Assembly: GCA_027422505.1 (NCBI GenBank) | Contig: JAPQWV010000005.1 | Span: 9,119,501 to 9,183,500, forward strand | Length of the DNA stretch: 64,000 nucleotides | DNA from: Craterostigma plantagineum | Lineage: Eukaryota > Streptophyta > Magnoliopsida > Lamiales > Linderniaceae | Direction: 5' to 3' | Shown: positions 11,523 to 21,883 of the stretch, in pieces | Layout of the letters: each line of letters opens with the position of its first letter | Numbering within the stretch: position 1 is the stretch's first letter | Made by a program: the position numbers and the translations under genes | Notes under the pieces: generated by a model | The model's input: the letters and a program-made list of their open reading frames with translations, nothing else | The model's database searches: none | What the model was told of the DNA's origin: nothing

Positions 11523-13731
11523 TTTAAAGAACTGGGGTTCGGCCTCACTTTTACTAAAATACCCCCAAGTAAAAAATACTTTAATTATAATTAACGCGCT
11601 CATTCAAAGTAAAAGCTAATTAATTTGGATAATTACATGATCGAATGTATACAACAAACTCAAATTGGCTCGAAAATTAAAAAAAAGTAAATTACAAAAG
11701 TACCCTCAATAGAACTTTATGAACTTCAATACTCGAATCCCATTATCAATACTCGATACTATTCGAAAGACAAATATTCGATAGTATTCGAAACGAAGTA
11801 AGAGACGAATCGAGTTTTTTCGAAATCGAATAACAAAAAAGGTAAGACCAAAGAAAAATCCCCCCGTCGTACCAAGAAGAACCGGAGTTGAAGAAGCTGT
11901 TGAAGAAGATCGGTCGAGCTTTTTGTCGTTTTTTGGATTAAAATCGAACTCATCTTTGGGTTTACCTAGGTAGGGGCGTGCAAAAAAACTCGAAAATCGG
12001 ATTTCGATCCGCTATCCGATACTAAAAATCCGAGAAATTAGATAATCGGTTTAAAAAGGCGAATCGGATACGGATAGTCGTTGGACGAGGATATTCGGTA
12101 TCCGGTTTTAGGTTTAGAAAAAATAATTAATTGGCATTGGGCTACGAAGAACTGAACGATTTGCTTAATTAATTGCTGAGAAGAACATTGTAGCAAGGCT
12201 GTTTCTTGGGCTGAATTCCTTGGTGGACTTGGGCTGAAATGTCTTGGTGGAGGGCAGCGAACACGGAGGAGCAACCGGGACATCAGACGTGCGGAACCGG
12301 GAATAAAATTCGGCAATTCAAATGGTTTTAAGCTAAATCAATTCTCAATATATGCCGTTTCATATCAATTGCTTTTTAATTGGTATGTATCGTAGTTAGG
12401 TTTATTATAGTTGAAGTGCTATCGAAACCTTGATTATAATATTGTGAGATTATTGTGCTTATTCGAGAGCGCGTGAGTATTTGTTTAAGCTTTAAATTAT
12501 TTTAGTTGATGAACGTACTTTGATTAATAGTTGCAAATGTTTAATTAACTAGGTGAGTCCATGGCTAATTGAAACTACAAATCCGTAATTGTCTATTGTT
12601 TCAATAACTAGCGAACAATATTCAACTTCTCTACCTTAAATGAGTGTAAGTTATATTGTAGTTTACGCCATTTGATTTTAACAGACCAGCGTCGCTTCTG
12701 AGAGAGCGTCGTCCGAGTGAGTTAGTCAAAATCGGATCTCTTTCGTTTTTAATGCTGTCGGAATCTTAAGCCTTGCAGGGCATCCCGGAGGTTATCTTTT
12801 GATTAGGAAGGTTATTTTAGAGCGTCTCTTAATTATCAAGAAACTAAGAAGAGATTGGTTGTTAGGCATTCTTCGATAAATATAACCGATTATGCTTACG
12901 TATACACGTTATTTAGGAATCAATTATCAATTATATAAATCAAGGTGGAGAACAATTACTTCAACTATTATTTATGTTCGTTAGTATTTATTTTTTTCCT
13001 TCGTCTATCATTAGTTTAATTTCGTTTGTATTTGAACCGTAAACAACAAAACCCCCTTATTATATTATAATATTTAGTCGAATTTTGATATAAAAGTAAA
13101 TCAACCACCTTCCCTGTGGAGTCGACCCTTACTTTCGTTATACACGTTTTAGTATGGTTATAAATATTTTTGGCCGTTAACTACGCGACCAAAACTCATT
13201 GAATAAGACTCCTTTTTTGCTCGGTATTCGGAAAATCCAAACCCTTGGACTAGGCAAATCCTCGAGGATCAGCCCAATAGCTTGTTAGCTATGCCAACCA
13301 CGTATTCCACACTCGAGATATTGGTAGCAAGATGACTCAGTCATGTGACTTAATTCAGTAATATGATTTCTTAGGAAAATAGTTTGAGGCAAGCCAACCT
13401 ACACAACACAAGACATCTGACATGTTTGTATGAAGTAATATAAAGTTTGTATCATATAGTTCATGCCATCTTTTCCTGCTAATTAAAGCGAGAATCAATG
13501 AATATGTAATAGGGCACACACTCATCTTCCTTCATTTTCCTTAGACTATAGCATGCAACAAAAACACCGTTCACTAAATGCGGCTTCATTGGTACGCCAG
13601 CATAACAAGTCATATTATGACACCTCACCTATCTCCGTTGGGTTGGGACCAAAAATAAAATATATTTATAGAGCTCTATCTGTATTAGATAAGATATCTA
13701 CTTTTGAACCATCTCCATGTTCTTTCTCGTT
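11523..13731. other. Non-coding; possible LTR remnants
   Basis: No gene recognised. Near 13110 the phrase TTCCCTGTGGAGTCGACCC, followed by TTTTTGGCCGTTAAC, resembles the 3' part of Athila-type LTRs, but no partner LTR or internal region was found. At 11974 TAGGGGCGTGCAAAAAAAC looks like one end of a small hAT element without its other end. Confidence 0.35.
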
Positions 13732-14095
13732 CAGAGTAAATGTGAAAGAAGAGTCGAGCCGACTCGTGAGCTCGATGAACCGGCTCGACAAGAGCTTGGC
13801 TCGAGCTTTTCTCGAGCTCATTTATGTAAGCTCGATTTGAGCTCACTCATGTGAGCTCGAAAGCCCGCGAACAGGCTCGCGAGCTTTTTTATTAATTTTT
13901 TAAAATTTTTAATTTTTTATGAATTTTTTATTATTTTTTAGATCGAGTTCGATGAGCTTCATGGGATCGAGTTCGAGCTCATCAGGCAGCAAATGAGCTC
14001 GTGCTCGAGCTGAGCTGAAAAGCTCGACGAGCTCGAGCTCGAGCTCAGCTGCAAGGGCTTGAGAATAAGTCGAGCTCGGCTCATTTACGGCCCTA
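13732..14095. mobile_element. Probable hAT-type MITE rich in GAGCTCG
   Basis: The right end reads, inverted, TAGGGCCGTAAATGAGCCG, and the left end (near 13732) carries a degraded version, GAGTAAATGTGAAAGAAGAG. Between them are many GAGCTCG / CGAGCTC subterminal motifs in both orientations. I could not find a clean 8-base TSD, so the borders, especially the left, are approximate. Confidence 0.6.
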
Positions 14096-14535
14096 GCTCG
14101 GAGCTGTTTATTTCCTATTAATTTTGTGTGTCCAATATAATAGATATCTGTGTGAAAATATTGCAGCGGTCGCGACGCCATTATTTTTTATTAGTATTCT
14201 CTCTTTTAGACAACACTTATCATCTACGTGTTCGAACATTGAAAGCCATGTTGCGTTTGGTATAAATTTCATGTTTATTTAATAAGAACGAAATATCTCG
14301 TGATGAGTGAAACATCAACTCAAGATTCGGTATCTAAGGACATACATACGTAAAAAAAAAAAAATCTCTTAAACATTCCTCGCCTTCGCTAACTAAAACC
14401 CCTACCAAAAAAATTCTTCCTTCTCCCCTTTCCCCCATTAAAGGAGGTTAGGGGAGGTATACTTTCATGCTTTCCTTTTAATTTTTGTTTCTAGCTCTTT
14501 TTTCCTCTTTAGTCTCCTCATGTGGGTGCGTTTCG
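14096..14535. other. No gene recognised
   Basis: Non-coding, with a short poly-A run near 14350 and pyrimidine-rich sequence before the hairpin. Nothing else seen. Confidence 0.4.
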
Positions 14536-14685
14536 GATTGTCTGTGCCACAACGGTGTTCCACCTCTTTGTTCCACCAACCATTTTCCGACAAGTGTTAA
14601 ACTCAGTTGGCCAACTGTACACTTGTCGCAATTCGGTTGGTGGAACACGAGATTGGAACACCAATATGGAACAGAGGATCCAATC
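14536..14685. repeat. Long fold-back (hairpin) sequence, 150 bases
   Basis: Nested inverted segments share one centre near 14608-14610: GGTGTTCCA 14554-14562 with TGGAACACC 14654-14662; GTTCCACCAACC 14570-14581 with GGTTGGTGGAAC 14635-14646; CGACAAGTGT 14588-14597 with ACACTTGTCG 14619-14628; and the perfect palindrome CAGTTGGCCAACTG at 14604-14617. GATTG/CAATC extend the outer stem. A transcript would fold into one long hairpin with small bulges. It may be a fold-back MITE or a young microRNA-like locus; no TSD was found. Confidence 0.7.
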
Positions 14686-15289
14686 TAATGTGGGAGGGAG
14701 CTTTCTCTTCCATTATGGAAGTATTTTCCCTTTTATGGGGCGCCTTCCCCATTTTGGGGCTTTTCTCATCCTTTATGGGGTTGTGGTTTCCCTTCAGATT
14801 CATTTACATCAATGGTGAAAACTTTTGGGATTTTTTAGTTCTTGTGAAGCTTGAACACCATCTTCAACCAAAAGTAGCTACTCATTGGGTATTCCATTAT
14901 GCATTAGTGATTTCGCGTAGTCTATTATAGATGTGGATTTAATAGTCATCTTAGTGGACTTTTAAGTTCATATGATGAAACAGAAGTTCAATTTCTAACT
15001 GTTGAATAGTTGATTTGTCTTTTTATTTGTGTTTGCTTAGCCTATGATTAGATTTGGTTGGTTAGCTTGCTCATTTCGTGAGCCTTGTTTTTACTGGTTT
15101 ATTCAATGTTGCCGCAAGGGCCTTTTGGGTTGTTTAACCCATGTATTTATCCTTTTGTTAATCAGATAGCAAGTTATCGTTGGGAAAAAAGAGGACACAC
15201 GTACAAACACGTAAACTAAAAATATTAGTTTTTTAAAAGGCTTAATAATATTTTTTTCGTCGTATACAAAACATAGGTACCCAAATAAC
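14686..15289. other. No gene recognised
   Basis: Non-coding. The left end (14690-14800) is rich in CCCCATTTTGGGG-like local palindromes. Nothing else seen. Confidence 0.4.
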
Positions 15290-16080
15290 TAGGGGTGGGA
15301 TCGGGTCGGGTTTGTCGGATTTCGGGTTTTTCGAGTCGGCTTCCTGACATTTGCGGGTATCAAAATTGAAACCCGACCCCGACCCGATGAAAATCGGGTA
15401 CCCGAAACCCGATTATCGGGTTTTTCTATTTTTTTTTTACAATTAAACCAATCGTTTACTTCAATACATACCTACCATTCTGCCAAGGGTTTTATTTCAT
15501 TCATCGCCCCAAAACAAATCTTCTCAGTAAAACAACGTCTGTCAAAGATTCAAATGTTCGATTTTCTTTTCTTCCTTTTGTTTTTCACAAGTCAGGGAGG
15601 CGAGGGAGCTCATCTCCTCCGAGGACTCGCCTGTGAAGTCAGGGACGCGATGCGATTCTCTCGCACCAAGAGGGTTCGGAGGGTCGAGATGTTGAAGATC
15701 GCCGAGCTCTGAAGGTATCTCGATGGCTGCGATTCGCCGAGCTCTGAAGGTATTTCACGGCCCAAAGAAGAAGAAATTTTTTTTGTATACGTTCTTCTCA
15801 ATGGCTGCAATCGATGGCATAGGAGTTTTAAGTTCTTATTTTTCTTTTTTTGTTATTTTTTTGCTTATTGGACTGGACTTTTTTATTTGGGCCGAATTTT
15901 AATAAAAAGTGCAGTTTTTGTTTTAATCGGGTTGGGTACCCGATAAACCCCATCGGGTAGCATATTGCCACCCGAAACCCGACCTGAAGTATTATATCGG
16001 GTATCGGGTTTATACCCAATTAAACCCGACTTTTCACCCACGATCGGGTAAAACCCGATCGGGTCGACCACGAACTATCG
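15290..16080. mobile_element. Probable hAT-type element with CGGGT subterminal repeats
   Basis: Starts TAGGGGTGGGATCGGGTCGG, a common start of plant hAT MITEs, and carries many copies of CGGGT / ACCCG in both orientations in the outer 130 bases at each side (15297-15423 and 15930-16080). The middle includes a small duplicated phrase GCCGAGCTCTGAAGGTAT (15700 and 15738). A clean right terminus is not visible. Flanks caaataac and aaaataac (16085-16092) differ at one base and may be a TSD. Confidence 0.55.
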
Positions 16081-16127
16081 GGCTCAAAATAACACATTGT
16101 AGTTCTCACGACAATGTCGATTAAGGG

Positions 16128-16247
16128 ACAACCACGAACTTTCAGCACGACCAGTTTTCCCCATTTATACTTTTCGTACTATGTTCGACAACCACAAACT
16201 TTCTGCACGACCAATTTTCCCCATTTATACTTTTCGTACTATGTTCG
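16128..16247. repeat. Tandem duplication, two 60-base copies
   Basis: Positions 16128-16187 and 16188-16247 are identical except for three substitutions; both end TACTTTTCGTACTATGTTCG. A further partial start (accacgaact) lies just upstream near 16068. The near identity suggests a recent duplication. Function unknown. Confidence 0.85.
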
Positions 16248-17594
16248 CAGAGATAAGGGGATCAAGTGATTCAGACTCTGACCTTCATCACGCTTTGACC
16301 ACTTGACCAATCTTTGGGGAATATATCTTAGTAATGTGAATCTAATAATACATGCAATAACTTTGACAAAAAAAAACGTTTTCATTTGATTTTGTCATGT
16401 ATGAGCCACTAATTTAATGTTGGAAAATAAGGCATCCTCGTAAAACCAAATATTTTGCCATCCCAATCATTCCTATATATTCTCCATGTTTGAACAATAT
16501 AAGTAAACTTCAAATATATTCTTTATAATTTTACTGTATTCTCAATATATTCAAATGTATACTTTATCTAAAAAAAATGATGATTTATTTTTAATACATT
16601 ATGTTGAGAGAAAACCACTTTTAATAATTAAATTACTTAAAGCAATTCAAAATATAATTATCAAAACTTTATTACATAAAACTAGTTTGTGAGCCTAAAC
16701 TCGTCGAATTAGGCCTGGAGACCGTCGGAAAGTTGGCAGGACGATCACAGCCTGTGAAGAATCAAATTAGACTGAGAAACTAAATATATCCCAGATTAAA
16801 AAATCGGAGCCGTCGGATGCTTTCCGCTAGATCTAATGGCTAATGTTAAATCTCGTCATTTAAACGTGAGACGTCAGATTTGGTGGGTTGTTGATCAGAT
16901 GGCCAAGATCAAGTCAGGCTCTCACTTACAGGAACGTTACAGCACTTTTGCTAGTGAGAAATGCGATGGTACAACTTGAGGAGCATGAATTACAAGCGTG
17001 TCATTGCACAAGCGTGTCATTTTCACGAGCCTGCTTTTCGCTAGGGTGAGAATTAGCGGAAGGTGTCAATTGGGGTTTTATAGTAGATATGGAGATCTTA
17101 TAAACCATGGTTCGGTTGAATAAAATCGCCCTTAGTCCATGGAGTAGGCCTGAAGTCGAGACCGAACCACGTAAATCTTTGTTTATATTTTTTTTTTCTA
17201 TTTTTCAACTGCATTTTCGATTCGATCGAGCTTCCTATTGGAGCTCATTGATCAACAACTAGAAATTCATATTTTAATTTTAGAAATTGTTTCAACTTTT
17301 TCTTATTAACTATTTTAATTAATATTAAATTAATAAAATATTTATTATTTTTACAACCCAACACATTACTATCATTCTCCTCCCTCTCGTGAAAAAACTC
17401 AATTACGTTTAACACCATAAATTAACTAAAATTAAATAATGAAGGAAATCGAACAACTAAATTGGCAGGTGAGCAGTGGACCCACAAAAGTTAGCGAGCA
17501 CTAGTGCCCAATGTAAATGACCCGTGGTATTTTGGCAATTCATTGAATTAGATATGCAAATGAAATGATCATAGAGGAGGCACAAAGGTAACAT
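16248..17594. other. No gene recognised
   Basis: AT-rich non-coding sequence without recognisable repeats up to the target-site duplication of the Mutator-like element. Confidence 0.4.
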
Positions 17595-17807
17595 AAAATA
17601 CAAGAGAATTACTATTTACCGCCCCTTTTTCCTAGTTATCGCCCCCTAAAGGATTATAAAAAGACGATTTTGCCCTTATGATATTTAAATTAATTTAAAA
17701 AGAAAAACTAACTAATATATAATTCCGGTACGAAATACTGAAAACTACATACGCAAAATAAATTCGAACGATCGATCGATACGGAAAAAAAATTCGATTT
17801 AACATTT

Positions 17808-17956
17808 TAGGACCGATCGATCGAGATTTTCGGCCCTGCACGAAATTTTTGGCCCTGGCAGGTAAGGCCGAAAAAATCGATCGGTCGGTACACTGCAGGG
17901 CCGAAAATTTCGTTCGGCCCGTACACTGCAGGGCCGAAAATATCGATCGACCGTAT
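17808..17956. repeat. Left GGCCGAAAA subterminal array of the Mutator-like element
   Basis: Copies of GCAGGGCCGAAAAT and its inverse ATTTTCGGCCCTGCA, mixed with ATCGATCGA phrases, alternate in both orientations. A related array sits at the other end of the element, so it belongs to the transposon and not to the host. Confidence 0.7.
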
Positions 17957-18129
17957 TTTTTTCCTAAGTTCTTTTGGGAATAATTATTTGTATTAGTAAT
18001 GTTTTAGTTATAATTTGTGACTATCTATTGTATTAGTAATTCGAAACGGAATAAAGATGCAAAAAAATATTTCAAACATAAACAGTACGCGTCTGATACA
18101 TAAATGAAACATAAACAAAATAATAAATC

Positions 18130-19690
18130 ATGGGGCCTGGCGCCACCGGTCGTTGAGCTCGTCGAGCTTCTCTCTGAACTCGTCCGTGGGCGGATAGCTG
18201 TCCAGATGCATCCTAGCTAGCATATCGCTAGTCAAGGTGTACATCGAGCTGTCCAGATCCACGCCTGTAGTAACGAGAGGCACCCAGCTACACCCCTCGC
18301 ATCCGCCCTGCTTGCGAGGCCAAGCTGGCGATAAAGGTACGCAAGTGCGGCCGATCCCCACGAGTACTGCCTGGCAGAGGCCAACGAGCGGTAGAACTCG
18401 TGCATGATGTCGGGCTTCAAACGGATCCCGCTCTTATCGACGAACAACGTCGAACCAAAAGAGTCCACAACCAAGCGATGGCCTGGAACCCCGCATCCTC
18501 TGCATCACGCCTTTCGTCAAAACCCCACCGCTTCTCCAAGAACTCCTCAGCGCGTCGTCGGAGCTGCCCATTATCTCCCTCGCCACGATCTGCCCATCGG
18601 TGATGTCTGGGTTGCCCGATACCGTCTCCCCGTCGATCGGGATACCCAGGATCTACTCGACATCGTGGAGCATGATCGTCATATCCCCGAATGGCATGTG
18701 GAAGGTGTTCGTGTCGGGATGCCAACTGTCACGCCCTCACAAATTTGGCCAAGAGTCGGGGCAAATCGGGCGATGAACTTTCAAGCCAAGAGTGTCGAGG
18801 CGCCCGGGAACAAGACTTTCGGGACCGGCCAAGCTTGTCGTGTAGGACGTCGATCTAACCAAGCAAGGCCGAGGCACGTAGCACCCGTTAGGCAGGGGGA
18901 CGGGGCTAAGGAGGTTATCCACGATAGTTGGCCCATCCGGATTCGTGTGGAACCTTCCGGAAGATCGCGGAACCATGCGGAACAATGCGAATCATTCTAG
19001 AGAGTCAAGAGTCCAACTGTGGAGAATGCTATGGAACTCTCTAGAGAGGAATATGCCTTTGGATATTCCTGGAATAATCTAGATTGTAAATAATAACCGT
19101 TAGATCGAGTAGATCTTAGCCGTCCATCGAGTTGGGCAACTTGTATATATATGGGCTTAGAGTAGTTCATTTGCATCAAGTGGTAAATGCCTTCACGGTA
19201 TTCACTTTAGTGTGAGAAAGAGTCGAGTTCTCTCTCTACAACACTTGTGTGGGTTTTCCTCTTGCACTTAGGCACGTTCAATTCGAAGGTTGTCCGACAC
19301 TTTGCTTTCTTTCGTGAGCGTTTTGGGAGGCTGACCTAGTAAAGCACGCAAGGGACTGCTTTAAGGACTAGGTGCCGCACGGGAGCTAGCAAGCCAAAGT
19401 CTAGGTCCGTGACACAACGCTCTACAAAAGCGCACAGTAGAGGCTGGTCCAAGTTACCCACCATGGCATCTGTGAGGTGCCCAAGCCTCGTGCCATCGAT
19501 CTGGCGCTGCGTCTCCGGCGGGAATCGGGAGTACCAATTCTTAAGCTTTCCAAGCACTAACGCCGGCTGCTCGCACTTCAGCAGGGGCCTCTCCTGCTCA
19601 CCCATCCAGATGCGGGGCGCGATGTGCCCCATATAACTAGGGATCACCTCGTCATCATCTGGACCACCGGGCTGTGGCCCCTGCACCCTC
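18130..19690 (-). pseudogene. Plant mobile domain (PMD, MAIN/MAIL-like) gene relic, split by a solo LTR
   Basis: Read on the minus strand, the upstream part (19690-19419) has GHIAPRIWMGEQERPLLK and ends in LCAFVER. The downstream part (18726-18130) resumes with HPDTNTFHMPFGDMTIML, ILGIPIDGETVSG, then FGSTLFVDKSG and QYSWGSAALAYLYRQLG. These are the successive signatures of the aminotransferase-like plant mobile domain, found in MAIN/MAIL1 proteins and often inside plant transposons. A TAG stop falls where the family usually has an aromatic residue before ILGIP, and later segments shift frame. Upstream (about 19800-19930) an acidic stretch ends at a good splice donor (CTCAG/GTAAGT), but the frames do not join cleanly. 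Non-functional as read. Confidence 0.82.
18727..19414 (+). mobile_element. Solo LTR inserted in the PMD relic
   Basis: Begins TGTCACGCCC and ends GTCCGTGACA (TG...CA with a longer inverted end, TGTCACG/CGTGACA). The flanking caac (18723-18726 and 19415-19418) is a 4-base direct repeat. Removing the LTR and one copy of the repeat would rejoin the PMD reading frame at the expected place, which confirms the borders. A TATATATA box at about 19143 followed by a pyrimidine-rich leader suggests plus orientation. No internal region remains, so it arose by LTR-LTR recombination. Confidence 0.88.
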
Positions 19691-20116
19691 CAGGAATTGT
19701 CATCTACGACCCTGGAGGCTTGCTCCCTATTTCATTTTTACGAATAACGCAAAAATAAATTTAATTTCTTTTACGTATATTAAGACACGACATCGGAGAA
19801 AAATACTTACCTGAGGAGGCCGGTGGCACATCGTCATCGGATGACTGAAACGATGCTCCATCATCCGGTACGTCATCATTGCCTGCTCCAGACCACCCCG
19901 CATGCGGATCGTAATCCGCATATACGGACTAAGAAGCAGCAACTCGCTGCCGCCTCTCCTCCTCCCGTTCTCTACAAACGGATGCATCAACGCCGCACGT
20001 CCTCGTGTGGCGCTCTCTAGATCCCTCCAACGAGGGGGGGGGGGGATCTACTGCTATCTCCGGGTAGGGACTTCCCACCCCTGGTTTGCAATTAAATATT
20101 TATTAAAAAAAAATAT
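19691..20116 (-). other. 5' part of the PMD cargo, no clear product
   Basis: Upstream of the PMD core on the minus strand is an acidic, disordered-looking stretch (about 19800-19930, rich in DD, S and G), then a possible intron beginning GTAAGTATTTT. Upstream stops mean no continuous open frame. A run of G (20034-20044) ends it. Confidence 0.4.
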
Positions 20117-20310
20117 TAGGTCGAACAACATTTTTGGCCTGTGCAGTGCCGGCCGAACGGTATTTTCTGCCGGCACAGCACAAGCCGAACAAGAATTTCG
20201 GCCTGCTCTGGCACGGCCGATAATGTTTTTCGGCGTGCCTTGTGCCGGCCGAAAATATTTTTGGCCGTGCCGTTGGCCGGCCCGAAAAATCGTTCGATCG
20301 GGACTTTTTT
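20117..20310. repeat. Right GGCCGAAAA subterminal array of the Mutator-like element
   Basis: At least eight copies of a TTTTCGGCC / GGCCGAAAA core spaced 25-35 bases, mixed with GTGCCGGCC and GGCACGGCC. It mirrors the array at 17808-17956. Open frames across it are artefacts of the repeat. Confidence 0.75.
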
Positions 20311-20697
20311 CAAACGATTCCCACCCGTGTTCGATAATTTATCTGCGTACGAATGATTTTTATGAGAATTTGCTTACCAGTCGTGCGAATAGTCCCTTAC
20401 CTTTCCCCTGTCCCTATCGTCGATCCATTGCGATTTGAGTTTTTTTTGTTTTTTTTAGTGTGATTTGGATATATGATTGCGATAGGAAAGTGTTGTCTGA
20501 AAAAGGACTTTAAATAGAAATTTATATTCAGAAGGGCAAAATCGTCTTTTTATCGTCCTTTAGGGGCGGTGAATAGTAATCCAGAAAATACAACGGTATC
20601 ACATCTCCTAGACGATACACTTCTAGGCAACTACTTATGTAATTTTAATTAATTAATAATGTCAACTAATTAATTATCTTTCTCTCACATTGGAAAC

Positions 20698-21472
20698 TCA
20701 GAAGTCAGAAGCCAAGCCGAGCCACGAACCTTGCTCAGACTTAACCATAGGCTCGGTCGCAGGCTTGGTCACCAATTGGTAAGGTGCGCTACCAACGATC
20801 CTATCTTTTCTCTTCTCCAAGAACCGAGCCAGCGATTTATTCCTAGCAATCGGTAAATCGGAAAGTGGTACGCCTGCCGGCGGCTGAGGGCGTCGGGGAG
20901 TGGCGGCGGCTGCGGCGGGGCACGTCGGAGCGGAGGATGTGCGGGCCAGATCTAGGATTTCCTCAGCCTTGTCCGCCGGAAAGTTGGGAAATACCATCAC
21001 TTGTCCGCCGTAGAATATTGTCAGAGTCTTATTATCCATTTTCTTAGCAGCACTACAAAGACAGAAAACAAAACACATAATTAAGCTTTCGATTTCGAAG
21101 CTGTATCTCGTCATAGATCTTAGATTCCAATAGCATACAAAGGAAAAAAGGACGACGAACAACACAGTACCTGCTGATATCCGACTTGGGAAACAAATTC
21201 AAAGTCCCTAAATTCGCAAAATCAAAAGCAAATTCAGTACCAAGGAAATCCAATAACACCAAATCACTCGGCCAATCATACAAAAACGCGAGAAGAAGAC
21301 ATATCGACGAACCCTTAGGCTCGGCAGAAATGGCGGTCGCCAAGCCAAGGCTTAGATCGCCGAAGCTACCATTTTCCTTCAGATACCGACTCAAACGGCT
21401 GCAAGTCTGAGCGAAGCTAGTAGAAGACCTCCCACCGTAAGATATGCCTGAAGATTCTAATTTCGACGCCAT
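20698..21472 (-). CDS. JAZ (jasmonate ZIM-domain / TIFY) repressor
   Basis: Nuclear repressor that binds MYC transcription factors and is degraded through COI1 when jasmonoyl-isoleucine is present. Exon 1 starts at 21472. An intron 21053-21170 (GT...AG, donor CAG/GTACTG, acceptor TTTGTAG) joins in frame to 21052-20698. A second in-frame intron, 21208-21312, is likely because the 35 residues it would encode are hydrophobic and unlike the family; removing it gives 183 residues, retaining it 218. In the 183-residue form: N-terminal [19 protein letters not shown] (22-40), followed by LSLGL, an LxLxL EAR-like match; TIFY core [11 protein letters not shown] (77-87); degron LPIARN (132-137); Jas motif [19 protein letters not shown] (139-157); and a WLGLA tail. 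This is the JAZ1/2-like class. Domains are intact, so probably functional. The sixth degron residue is N instead of the usual R. Confidence 0.93.
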
Positions 21473-21565
21473 AAGTTCTCTCTGTCGATTTTTGAGGTTT
21501 CTCTTCTTTTTGTCGGCTAGAGAAATGAAGAAGATAGATGATGGATTGAAGTGAATGAATGTTCA

Positions 21566-21574
21566 TTTATTTAT
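21566..21574 (-). promoter_or_regulatory. Possible TATA box of the JAZ gene
   Basis: On the minus strand the sequence CATAAATAA lies about 95 bases before the start codon, a plausible place for a TATA box with a short leader. The match is imperfect and this AT-rich region gives many such matches. Confidence 0.35.
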
Positions 21575-21656
21575 GCAGATGAAAATGATGAAGAAAGGTT
21601 TAACTGCTACGTTGCGTGTGGGCTAATTAAAATGTGATCCGAGAGGTGATAAAAAG

Positions 21657-21662
21657 CACGTG
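21657..21662. promoter_or_regulatory. G-box CACGTG upstream of the JAZ gene
   Basis: A palindromic CACGTG in the context GCACGTGG, about 185 bases before the JAZ start codon. G-boxes of this kind in JAZ promoters are bound by MYC2-type factors, which JAZ proteins repress, giving negative feedback. A six-base match alone is weak; the position in a JAZ promoter makes it more likely. Confidence 0.6.
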
Positions 21663-21883
21663 GAATATGTGACTGTACTTCATTCAATTCAATCCTCAAT
21701 AATCAAGTGGTGCCGTTGGGTGGGGTCCATTTAACCTTTTTTTATGTACTATTTTCGTGTTTTCTTTGTTCAATTTATTATATAGAAAAATGATAATAAT
21801 ATATATTGCAATGCAGCTATATATTTTTTTTTTTCCAAATTGCAACGCGGCTATGCAAGTGGCGTTCGTTGATTATTTTAGAT

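Larger units (their letters stand above)
17604..20584. mobile_element. Mutator-like element carrying a broken plant mobile domain gene
   Basis: Long inverted termini: the left end begins GAGAATTACTATTTACCGCC and runs to about 17677; the right end, inverted, begins CTGGATTACTATTCACCGCC and runs to about 20531. The left copy has roughly 20 extra bases. An exact 9-base duplication aaaatacaa (17595-17603 and 20585-20593) flanks it, as in Mutator-like elements. No MULE transposase is visible. The cargo is a minus-strand plant mobile domain relic interrupted by a solo LTR. Both sides also carry GGCCGAAAA-type subterminal repeats. The right end lies only 113 bases from the stop codon of the JAZ gene. 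Confidence 0.9.

Noticed and set aside
11974..12110. A hAT MITE starting TAGGGGCGTGCAAAA
   Set aside because: Subterminal CGGAT motifs are present but no right end or TSD was seen.
12360..13190. An Athila-type LTR ending near 13190
   Set aside because: TTCCCTGTGGAGTCGACCC and a weak primer-site-like phrase are suggestive, but no LTR start, partner LTR or internal coding sequence was found.
18417..18725. A 102-residue open frame on the minus strand within the PMD relic
   Set aside because: It is in a different frame from the PMD motifs and has no family resemblance; it is a shadow.
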